A stretch of 64,000 bases of DNA, from positions 434,001 to 498,000 of the forward strand of contig NC_014136.1 of NCBI RefSeq assembly GCF_000092505.1. The letters run 5' to 3'. Both the position numbers and the translations under genes were made by a program. Positions 18,518-25,125 of this stretch are shown here, one piece after another (the first letter of the stretch is position 1; each line of letters begins with the position of its first letter). The notes under the pieces were generated by a model that saw only the letters and a list, made by a program, of their open reading frames with translations, had not been told where the DNA came from and searched no databases. The DNA is from Leuconostoc kimchii IMSNU 11154. GTDB taxonomy: Bacteria > Bacillota > Bacilli > Lactobacillales > Lactobacillaceae.

Positions 18518-18949
18518 CTAGAAGTCGAAGTCAACTAGTCCCTCTGCAATTTCATCAAAATCTTCGGCAGTTGCAAGTGTATAATCGTGCCAGTTTTCTG
18601 AACTCCAAATTTCAAAGGAATCACCAGATCCTGTGACAGTCACACTTTTTTCAAGTGAAGCGTATGCTTTCAAATTAGACGGAATTATAATACGTCCTTG
18701 TTTATCAATTTCTGCTTCCATAGCACCTGCTAAAACAAAACGTTTAAATTGACGTGCTTCTTTTTTACCTAATGGTAGCTGGTTCAGTTGTTCTTCTAAT
18801 TTTTCCCAGATCGGCATTGGCATGGCGCGTAAAGCATGTTCCATCCAACGTGTTACGATAAATTTATCGCCTAACTGGTTACGGAATTTTGCTGGGATAA
18901 TAAGTCGCCCTTTTGTATCGAGCGTATGTGAATATTCGCCCATAAACAT
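18518..18949 (-). CDS. mraZ: Transcriptional regulator MraZ
   Basis: A 143-residue AbrB-like double-domain protein: two copies of the SpoVT/AbrB-type unit, DTKGRLIIPAKFR (about 10-22) and DKQGRIIIPSNLK (about 81-93). MraZ binds repeated short boxes in its own promoter and controls the dcw operon. The ATG at 18947-18949 is chosen because GGAGG lies 8 nt upstream; an earlier ATG at 18964 overlaps that ribosome site. Three GTGG boxes spaced every 10 nt lie just upstream (18989-19012). Confidence 0.96.
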   Translation of the reverse strand: MFMGEYSHTLDTKGRLIIPAKFRNQLGDKFIVTRWMEHALRAMPMPIWEKLEEQLNQLPLGKKEARQFKRFVLAGAMEAEIDKQGRIIIPSNLKAYASLEKSVTVTGSGDSFEIWSSENWHDYTLATAEDFDEIAEGLVDFDF

Positions 18950-18988
18950 TAGGACTACCTCCATTAAAAATTCTATACTACTAATTTA

Positions 18989-19012
18989 CCACATTTCACC
19001 ACTTCCCTCCAC
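18989..19012 (-). promoter_or_regulatory. MraZ-binding repeat operator
   Basis: Three GTGG boxes at exact 10-nt intervals on the minus strand (19009-19012, 18999-19002, 18989-18992), about 40 nt before the mraZ start. Tandem GTGG/TGGG boxes with 10-nt period are the known MraZ operator layout. Confidence 0.7.
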
Positions 19013-19050
19013 CTAATTATTATTTTGTCATCATTTAGTAAATTTTAGTA

Positions 19051-19096
19051 CACATAAAAAAGCTGTTATCTTCAGAGATAACAGCTTTTTTATGTG
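19051..19096. terminator. Bidirectional-type terminator before the dcw operon
   Basis: CACATAAAAAAGCTGTTATCT pairs with its 21-nt complement around a TCAG loop; A/T runs on both sides make it able to work on either strand. On the minus strand it ends the DUF3397 transcript ahead of the mraZ promoter. Confidence 0.85.
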
Positions 19097-19103
19097 GTGG
19101 GGA

Positions 19104-19445
19104 TCAGTGGGTTGTGAAACCCACAATTGTAACAATTAACAGCAAGACACCACCTAATAACCCACTCCATTCCCAAAATTTATACCAAAACGAACGCCAA
19201 TGCCATTTATTTTGTAGTAAAACCCACGACAAAATTGACCCAATCAGACACCAAACGATAACAAACCATAAAATCCAACTCACACCAAAACGATAACCCA
19301 TCGTGTAATGTAATAGAATCCACAAGGGAATCACACTTATATCTAACGTTTTAAGTTTAAGTTTACGCAGTCGTGTCCACTTTTTTAATACAAAAATGAT
19401 TAAAATAATAACAACCGCTCCTATTGGCCCAAACCACCATTGCAT
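19104..19445 (-). CDS. DUF3397-like membrane protein
   Basis: A 113-residue Trp-rich protein with four predicted membrane segments (about 4-20, 36-50, 55-76, 92-111) and basic loops. Position directly upstream of mraZ and the four-helix pattern match the DUF3397 family found there in Lactobacillales. Function unknown. The ATG has GAGGT about 9 nt upstream. A terminator immediately after the stop separates it from the dcw operon. Confidence 0.75.
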   Translation of the reverse strand: MQWWFGPIGAVVIILIIFVLKKWTRLRKLKLKTLDISVIPLWILLHYTMGYRFGVSWILWFVIVWCLIGSILSWVLLQNKWHWRSFWYKFWEWSGLLGGVLLLIVTIVGFTTH

Positions 19446-19615
19446 AATTTTACCTCACTATACTTTATTAACAATATCGAAATATCGACAAAAAGGCAAA
19501 TAGCCTATTTGATCATGTGACAGGTTTAAAAATACCAAATATATAGTATACCATTACAATTGCATATTAATCCCTCAATATGGTAAACTAAATTTGAATT
19601 ATAACGAGGTGAAAC

Positions 19616-19822
19616 ATGACAGACGAACAACATTCGCGACCTGTTAATGCTAAATTACAAGCAGAAATTGACGCAAAATTAAATCAACATCGTGTACCAA
19701 AAAGCAAACCGAAATCACGCACTCGCATTGAAAAGATGATACTTACTATGTCTTGGGTCATGATTATTTTACTCGTTGGTGGTGTTTTCTACGCCGCTAT
19801 TAGCTCACTGGGATGGTTTTAA
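19616..19822 (+). CDS. Small single-helix membrane protein, DUF4044-like
   Basis: A 68-residue protein with a charged cytoplasmic N-terminus (about 1-40, basic RVPKSKPKSRTRIEK) and one C-terminal membrane helix (about 42-64, ILLVGGVFYAAISSLGW). This resembles the short DUF4044-type proteins of Lactobacillales. GAGGTG lies 5 nt before the ATG, and a terminator follows directly, so it is a monocistronic gene. Function unknown. Confidence 0.75.
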   Translation: MTDEQHSRPVNAKLQAEIDAKLNQHRVPKSKPKSRTRIEKMILTMSWVMIILLVGGVFYAAISSLGWF

Positions 19823-19833
19823 CATAGCCTGTA

Positions 19834-19880
19834 CACAAAAAGAACCCTGAGAAAAATAGCATTTCTCAGGGTTCTTTTGT
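19834..19880. terminator. Bidirectional terminator, convergent genes
   Basis: ACAAAAGAACCCTGAGAAA and its complement enclose a 9-nt loop, with T runs on both strands. It serves the small membrane gene (plus) and the fakA-like gene (minus). Confidence 0.9.
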
Positions 19881-19885
19881 GTAAC

Positions 19886-21583
19886 TTATTCGACTGAAAT
19901 TAAGAACGGATACAAGGGCTGTTTGCCTTCATGAATTTCAACTTCAAGCGCATCATCAATTGACAATATTGCTTCTTGAAGTTTTTTAGCGTCTTTTTCT
20001 TTCACATCTTCTCCAAAAATCACTGTTACAATTTCAGAATCACTATCTATCATTTGTGAAACAGCTTCAATGGCAGTGTTTTGCATTTTTTTCGTGACAA
20101 CTTCAATCTTACCATCAATAATACCCAGCCAATCACCATGCCGAATATTAACGCCATCAAGTGACGTATCACGAACAGCTTGTGTTACCTGAGCAGATTT
20201 TACTTCCAACATCATTGAGGCCATTTCTTCAGCGTTGTTTGATAATTCTGCCTCTGGATTATACCCCATCATTGCTGTTAGTCCTTGTTGAACTGTACGC
20301 GTTTTCACGACGCGGACTGGTACATCAACAAGATCTGCAGCTTGATCTGCAGCCATAAAAATATTTGAATTGTTTGGTAAAATCAAAACCTGCTTGGCAT
20401 TAGTAGCATTAATGGCATCAACAATATCTGATGTTGATGGATTCATCGTTTGCCCACCAGAAATAACCGTGTGTACACCTAAACTCTTAAACAACTCTGC
20501 AACGCCATCACCCGCGGCAATAGCAATTACAGCCGTCTCTGAAGCGGTTACTGTTGCGGTTATTTTAGACACCTGTGCCTCTTCAGCTCGTTGTTCATCA
20601 ATAACTGCTTGTTGCTGGTCACGCATGTTATCAACTTTAACTTTAACTAGCGAACCAAAATGTGTCCCCCAACTAATCACTTCACCAGGGTTTTCCGTAT
20701 GAACATGGACCTTAACAATCTCATCATCATTAATAACAAGTAATGAATCGCCTAATTTTGCTAAATGATTATAAAATGTGTCATAATCAAATTCATGGTC
20801 ATAAGTAGTGCCCTTACCAATTTGAACCATAACTTCCGTACAATAACCAAACACGATACTATCTGGATCTAAGCTACTATTAGCTTGAGCACCAGCGTGC
20901 AGTTCTTTGACCATTTGCTCTAATTCAGCATTGTCAGGCGTTTTCAGATCTTCTTCACTAATGTCACCACTAAGTGCCTGATAAAAAGCTTTCAAAACAA
21001 AAACAAGACCTTGCCCACCAGAATCAACAACACCTACCTGTTTTAAAACAGGTAATAAATCAGGTGTTGACGCTAAAGCACTCTGCGCCGCCTCGTTAAC
21101 AGCAGACATCAATTCAACAACATCATCTGTCTCATCAACTATTTTGTTAGCCTTTGATGCGGCTTCACGAATAACCGTGAGAATAGTACCTTCTGTCGGC
21201 TTCATAACTGACTTATAAGCAACTTGGGCGCCAGTCATTAAGGCATCTGCTAAATCACGTGCTGATAGTGTCTCTTTTCCATCAACTGAATTAGAAAAGC
21301 CACGAAAAATTTGTGATAAGATAACACCGGAATTACCACGTGCACCCATTAATAACCCCTTAGAGGTTGCTTTTGCCAAGGCACCAATATTTGTATCTAA
21401 CGCGTCACGTTCATACTGCGCACCACTAGCCATTGACAAGCTCATATTTGTACCTGTGTCCCCGTCTGGCACAGGAAAGACATTTAATTTATTGATCTTA
21501 TCTGCATTTGCAGCAAGTGCTGTTGCCGCTGCGTTAATCATCTTACCAAATTCTACATTGGTAATCTTTGTAATTTTAGTCAT
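19886..21583 (-). CDS. fakA: DAK2/DegV-linked fatty acid kinase FakA-like (YloV)
   Basis: About 565 residues. The N-terminal dihydroxyacetone-kinase-like DhaL domain has NKLNVFPVPDGDTGTNMS, GARGNSGVILSQ and KPTEGTILTV motifs (metal/ATP site). FakA phosphorylates fatty acids bound to FakB proteins so that exogenous fatty acids can enter phospholipid synthesis. The ATG at 21581-21583 is chosen for AGGAG 5 nt upstream; a longer ORF would overlap the asp23 stop. It forms the conserved asp23-yloV pair, and ends at a convergent terminator. Confidence 0.92.
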   Translation of the reverse strand: MTKITKITNVEFGKMINAAATALAANADKINKLNVFPVPDGDTGTNMSLSMASGAQYERDALDTNIGALAKATSKGLLMGARGNSGVILSQIFRGFSNSVDGKETLSARDLADALMTGAQVAYKSVMKPTEGTILTVIREAASKANKIVDETDDVVELMSAVNEAAQSALASTPDLLPVLKQVGVVDSGGQGLVFVLKAFYQALSGDISEEDLKTPDNAELEQMVKELHAGAQANSSLDPDSIVFGYCTEVMVQIGKGTTYDHEFDYDTFYNHLAKLGDSLLVINDDEIVKVHVHTENPGEVISWGTHFGSLVKVKVDNMRDQQQAVIDEQRAEEAQVSKITATVTASETAVIAIAAGDGVAELFKSLGVHTVISGGQTMNPSTSDIVDAINATNAKQVLILPNNSNIFMAADQAADLVDVPVRVVKTRTVQQGLTAMMGYNPEAELSNNAEEMASMMLEVKSAQVTQAVRDTSLDGVNIRHGDWLGIIDGKIEVVTKKMQNTAIEAVSQMIDSDSEIVTVIFGEDVKEKDAKKLQEAILSIDDALEVEIHEGKQPLYPFLISVE

Positions 21584-21590
21584 GACACTC

Positions 21591-21950
21591 CTAGTCCGTG
21601 ACACGAATGCCTTGAACAATCACATTAACTTCTGTTACATGAATGCCTAGCAACGCATCAAGATTATATCTTACTTTACCTTGAACTGATTTCGAAATTT
21701 CTGACAATTTTGTGCCATACTGTGCGACCAGATAAACATCGACGCTCACGCCATTATCTTCTTGGTAAACAACAACACCTTTACCATAATTTTCACGATT
21801 TAAAATTTGATTCATACCATCACGAAACGTTGCTTTAGAAGCCATTCCTACAACACCAGGATTTTCAATAGCCGACCCACCTACAATGGTTGCAATAACA
21901 TCATTTTCAATAGTGATATCACCTATTTTAGCTTTAATTTTAATTGCCAT
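21591..21950 (-). CDS. asp23: Asp23/Gls24 family envelope-stress protein (YloU)
   Basis: A 119-residue protein of the Asp23 family: GDITIENDVIATIVGGSAIENPGV start, ENYGKGVVVYQEDNGVSVDVYLVAQYG middle and VTEVNVIVQGI end. Asp23 proteins associate with membrane and envelope-stress responses; YloU is the partner of YloV in many Firmicutes. The in-frame stop just upstream fixes the ATG at 21948-21950, yet no Shine-Dalgarno precedes it. A tiny ORF with a strong ribosome site lies 83 nt upstream (22033-22056). Confidence 0.92.
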   Translation of the reverse strand: MAIKIKAKIGDITIENDVIATIVGGSAIENPGVVGMASKATFRDGMNQILNRENYGKGVVVYQEDNGVSVDVYLVAQYGTKLSEISKSVQGKVRYNLDALLGIHVTEVNVIVQGIRVTD

Positions 21951-22032
21951 AATAATTCAAAGCATTTTAATGTCACCAACGATTAAAAATTAAATTAGCC
22001 ATGTGCATGGTACTATCTAATCTAACCTTTAA

Positions 22033-22056
22033 TCATTGATTAACACACTTATGCAT
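22033..22056 (-). CDS. Candidate 7-codon leader ORF before asp23
   Basis: ATG-CAT-AAG-TGT-GTT-AAT-CAA-TGA (peptide MHKCVNQ) follows a strong AAGGAGG, but only 2 nt away, shorter than ideal spacing. The end of the ORF overlaps a near-perfect palindrome TTAATCAATGATTAA. It may be a regulatory uORF for asp23 or a remnant ribosome site. I see it in the sequence; function is speculation. Confidence 0.3.
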   Translation of the reverse strand: MHKCVNQ

Positions 22057-22083
22057 TTCCTCCTTAAAAGGTTTACTGTAACC

Positions 22084-22092
22084 ATTTTAACA
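22084..22092 (-). promoter_or_regulatory. Extended -10 upstream of asp23
   Basis: TGTTAAAAT gives a TGn-extended -10 with no clear -35, about 30 nt before the 7-codon ORF. Confidence 0.35.
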
Positions 22093-22133
22093 TATCACAA
22101 CGTTAAACGTATTTTGGCAGTTCGTTATTTGAC

Positions 22134-22160
22134 ATAAAAAAAGCCACCGCAAAGGTGGTC
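22134..22160 (-). terminator. rpmB terminator
   Basis: GACCACC and GGTGGCTT arms with a TTTGC loop are followed on the minus strand by seven T residues; located about 50 nt after the rpmB stop. Confidence 0.85.
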
Positions 22161-22211
22161 AATTTATGATAGTGGTATACAAATAATGATTTGCACATCA
22201 CTTAAATCGCA

Positions 22212-22412
22212 TTATACGCGTTCTATAGTACCAGTCTTCAATCCAGCCTTCAACGTACGTGCTGATAAATAAACTTTCTTTGCGGGAGCACCATTAATCT
22301 TAACAGTCACTTTTTGCAAGTTCGGCTTCCAGCTACGACGACTTGAATTCAACGCGTGTGAACGTTGGTTACCAAAGCGTGTATGTGCGCCTGTAATAGC
22401 ATCTTTTGCCAT
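22212..22412 (-). CDS. rpmB: 50S ribosomal protein L28
   Basis: A 66-residue basic protein of the large ribosomal subunit. [22 protein letters not shown] and [11 protein letters not shown] are the L28 signatures, and the C-terminus [17 protein letters not shown] is typical. No zinc cysteines are present, as in C-minus L28 forms. AAAAGGAGG precedes the ATG by 6-8 nt, and a strong promoter (22470-22498) and terminator flank it, so it is monocistronic. Confidence 0.97.
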   Translation of the reverse strand: MAKDAITGAHTRFGNQRSHALNSSRRSWKPNLQKVTVKINGAPAKKVYLSARTLKAGLKTGTIERV

Positions 22413-22469
22413 GTTCGACCCTCCTTTTCGAGCTAATATTTTAAAAAGCTCTTTCTACAACATTAATAA

Positions 22470-22498
22470 ATTTTACCAGATTATAAACACTTTGGCAA
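22470..22498 (-). promoter_or_regulatory. rpmB promoter
   Basis: TTGCCA (22493-22498), 17-nt spacer, extended -10 TGGTAAAAT with TAAAAT at 22470-22475. It begins inside the trxA end region. Confidence 0.75.
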
Positions 22499-22499
22499 G

Positions 22500-22814
22500 T
22501 TATTTTGTATATTTCGACAAAATGTTTGCGAGTTGTTCCTTAGTATGGAATCCTGTGAGTCGTTCTACTACTTCGCCATCCCTTTGAACCAATAATGTTG
22601 GAATTGCACGAATACTAAATTTTGCGGGTGTATCTGGGTTGGCATCAACATCCATCTTGACAAAATCGACATTATCAACTTCTTCAGATAAGGCTTCCAA
22701 AACAGGTGATTGCATACGACAAGGCCCACACCAAGTTGCCCAAAAATCAGTGATACTAACGCCATTAGCCGTTTCTTTTTCAAATGTTGCGTCTTCTATT
22801 ACTTTTACTGTCAT
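22500..22814 (-). CDS. trxA: Thioredoxin
   Basis: A 104-residue thioredoxin with the active-site WCGPC motif (DFWATWCGPCRMQSPVL), the cis-Pro loop AIPTLL and C-terminal GFHTKEQL. It reduces cytosolic disulfides. The ATG at 22812-22814 is used because GGAGG lies 8 nt upstream; an ATG five codons earlier overlaps that ribosome site. Insertion of trxA between thiN and rpmB is not the Bacillus order (which has spoVM there). Confidence 0.95.
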   Translation of the reverse strand: MTVKVIEDATFEKETANGVSITDFWATWCGPCRMQSPVLEALSEEVDNVDFVKMDVDANPDTPAKFSIRAIPTLLVQRDGEVVERLTGFHTKEQLANILSKYTK

Positions 22815-22856
22815 TATTTTTTCCTCCATAGTTGTCTTTCTGACAAAGCAAGAACG

Positions 22857-23501
22857 TTACGTACGATCTTTTGTTTGCGTCACCATAAGAATGCCCTTAT
22901 CAAAGCTAACATCTACGGTATCAGTAACAAATTCATTCGATGACCACATTTTATAAACATTTTGTGTTAGAGCAAGGGTGTATTTGGCATCAATGATTTT
23001 AAAATGCGTGACTTCCGTCAATGGCATAAAGCCAAGGTATTTTGTTCCCGAAATTTTGTGAATCGTTTTTGAACCCGAAGCTAAATAACTCACGTCGTTG
23101 ACATTATCAATAATATGCGTTTTTTCTACAATGGATTCAAATTTAGAATCTGCCAGTAGCCATAAGTTACTTAGCAAATGGTCTAGACGACCACCCGTAG
23201 CACCAAATATATTAATGATATCTGGCTTTTTGGTCTGCGCATACAATAAGGCTAATTCTGTGTCTGTTTCATCTTTCTCAGCCTTGACATGGATAATTTC
23301 ATTTTTTTCGAGGTGTGACTCAAGTAGCTGTAACTCATCTTGACTCAGGGAATCAAAGTCGCCAACTGCCAACAACATGGGAATACCATGTTGATACAGT
23401 CGCCAAGCGCCTCGATCTGCACCAATCCAAAGCCCTGGTTGATCAAATAATTTTTCTGGCCATAACGATGGGTCGCCACCCGCCAATATATTTATTTGCA
23501 T
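22857..23501 (-). CDS. thiN: Thiamine pyrophosphokinase
   Basis: A 214-residue protein that makes thiamine diphosphate directly from thiamine and ATP. N-terminal domain motifs: ILAGGDPSLWP, WIGADRGAWRLYQHGI, AVGDFDSLS (Asp-rich metal site) and KDETDTELAL; then GATGGRLDHLLSNL. The C-terminal beta domain has KYLGFMPLTEV. The ATG overlaps the rpe stop (TAATG), implying coupling in rsgA-rpe-thiN. Confidence 0.94.
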   Translation of the reverse strand: MQINILAGGDPSLWPEKLFDQPGLWIGADRGAWRLYQHGIPMLLAVGDFDSLSQDELQLLESHLEKNEIIHVKAEKDETDTELALLYAQTKKPDIINIFGATGGRLDHLLSNLWLLADSKFESIVEKTHIIDNVNDVSYLASGSKTIHKISGTKYLGFMPLTEVTHFKIIDAKYTLALTQNVYKMWSSNEFVTDTVDVSFDKGILMVTQTKDRT

Positions 23502-24157
23502 TATTTCGTTAGTTCTTTCAAAAGATTAATTTTAGCTGCCGGATCAACCTTATCATATACATATGAACCAGCCACAAAAACGTTAGCGCCTGCTTCATAG
23601 GCAGCACCAATAGTTTCGTTATTCACACCACCATCAATTTCGATGTCAAAAGTATAACCCAACTCATCTCGAATAGCTTTTAATTGCGCAACTTTTTCAA
23701 TTGTTGAAGGCAAAAATTTCTGACCACCAAAACCAGGATTAACAGTCATAACCAATACCTGATCAACCATATCTAATACAGATTCAATCGCTAATACAGG
23801 CGTGCCCGGATTGATAACAACTTCTGCTTTTACCCCTTTGTTTTTAATCATCTGTAACACCCGATGAATATGAGACGTTGCTTCAACATGTACACCAATA
23901 ATGTCGGCACCTGCATCAGAAAATTCATCAACGATTTTTTCAGGATTAACTACCATCAAATGGACATCCAAAATCATATCCGTTTCTGGACGTAATTGTT
24001 TAACCCAATTAGGCCCATAAGAGATTGAGGGCACAAAACTACCATCCATTACGTCAATGTGCAGATACTCCGCACCGGCTTCTTCAACAAGCTTAACATC
24101 ACGTTCTAAATTTGTATAATCCGCACTCAAAATAGATGGTGCAATAATTCCTGACAT
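23501..24157 (-). CDS. rpe: Ribulose-phosphate 3-epimerase
   Basis: A 218-residue TIM barrel that interconverts ribulose 5-phosphate and xylulose 5-phosphate, a key step feeding the phosphoketolase pathway used by heterofermenters. Signatures: APSILSADYTNL, HIDVMDGSFVPSISYG, DVHLMV, VMTVNPGFGGQKF and DIEIDGGV (catalytic Asp and phosphate site). GAAGGAT precedes the ATG; it lies 16 nt after rsgA. Confidence 0.97.
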   Translation of the reverse strand: MSGIIAPSILSADYTNLERDVKLVEEAGAEYLHIDVMDGSFVPSISYGPNWVKQLRPETDMILDVHLMVVNPEKIVDEFSDAGADIIGVHVEATSHIHRVLQMIKNKGVKAEVVINPGTPVLAIESVLDMVDQVLVMTVNPGFGGQKFLPSTIEKVAQLKAIRDELGYTFDIEIDGGVNNETIGAAYEAGANVFVAGSYVYDKVDPAAKINLLKELTK

Positions 24158-24173
24158 GCTACAATCCTTCTTC

Positions 24174-25079
24174 CTAGTAATTTCGATTATCTGTACTGTA
24201 TTTTGGCTTTTGCGATTTAATCAATTCGTAGAAGGCCTTGTAACTATTATACCGTGATTGTGCAATGTCGCCAACAGATACAGCTTCTTTCACCGCGCAA
24301 CCCGGCTCATTAAGATGGAAGCAGCCACGAAAACGACAAGAGTAACGTGCTTTTACAAATTCTGGGAAATAATTATCTAGATCTTCAATTGGAAAATCAA
24401 AAACTTCATATGATGAGAATCCAGGTGTATCTGCGATAAGTGCATCATCCACCTGAATTAGTGTGACTTGCCTCGTTGTATGCTTTCCACGGCTTAATGC
24501 CTTTGAAACAACACCTGTTTCAAGACCAAGTTGTGGTGAGAGATGATTCAATAACGTGGACTTACCCGCACCAGTCTGGCCCATAAATACAGACACCTTA
24601 TCTTTAAGGACATCTTGTAACATATGAAATGCTACGGTATCTTGAACAGACGTTGGTAATATTGCAGTATAACCAATTTGTTGATAGGTATCCACAACAG
24701 TTTTTGTCGCCATTAATTCCGTTGATGTTAATAAATCGGATTTAGTAAAATAAATTAACGGTCTAACGTTGGCAGCTTCTAAGGCAACGAGCTGTCTATC
24801 CAGTAAATTAGGCGTAAAATTAGGCTCCTTTAACGCAGTTACAATCACCGCAACATCAATGTTAGCAACCGGTGGCCTGACTAACACATTTTCTCTTGGA
24901 TGAATCCGCCAAATTAAGCCCTCATCATTTTCACTTTCAAAGTCAACAAAATCGCCCACTAATGGCTTCTGTCCCGACTTTCTAAATTCACCTCGTGCAC
25001 GCGTTCGCTCGATGTGACCATCTTCAATTTGTATGTCATAATAGCCACTCAATGAGCGGATAATGCGTCCTGTTTTCAT
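24174..25079 (-). CDS. rsgA: Small-subunit ribosome biogenesis GTPase RsgA
   Basis: A 301-residue circularly permuted GTPase. An OB-fold N-terminus ([12 protein letters not shown] type), then G4 TKSD before G1 [10 protein letters not shown]3 DTPGF, and a C-terminal zinc knuckle with [16 protein letters not shown]. It checks 30S maturation. The ATG has no Shine-Dalgarno; instead an extended -10 TGTTACAAT ends exactly 6 nt before it (25086-25094), just after the pknB terminator, suggesting a leaderless transcript. Confidence 0.96.
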   Translation of the reverse strand: MKTGRIIRSLSGYYDIQIEDGHIERTRARGEFRKSGQKPLVGDFVDFESENDEGLIWRIHPRENVLVRPPVANIDVAVIVTALKEPNFTPNLLDRQLVALEAANVRPLIYFTKSDLLTSTELMATKTVVDTYQQIGYTAILPTSVQDTVAFHMLQDVLKDKVSVFMGQTGAGKSTLLNHLSPQLGLETGVVSKALSRGKHTTRQVTLIQVDDALIADTPGFSSYEVFDFPIEDLDNYFPEFVKARYSCRFRGCFHLNEPGCAVKEAVSVGDIAQSRYNSYKAFYELIKSQKPKYSTDNRNY

Positions 25080-25085
25080 AGTTTA

Positions 25086-25094
25086 ATTGTAACA
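25086..25094 (-). promoter_or_regulatory. Extended -10 directly upstream of rsgA (leaderless type)
   Basis: TGT plus TACAAT, with six nt (25080-25085) between the hexamer and the ATG, so transcription would start at or next to the A of ATG. The -35 is weak. Confidence 0.5.
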
Positions 25095-25115
25095 AAAAAG
25101 CCGCTTTTAAGCGAC
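25094..25115 (-). terminator. Terminator between pknB and rsgA
   Basis: GTCGCTT/AAGCGGC arms around AA, followed on the minus strand by six T. It lies inside a conserved co-directional gene string and so partly isolates rsgA from prpC-pknB. Confidence 0.75.
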
Positions 25116-25125
25116 TGAGTTTAAA

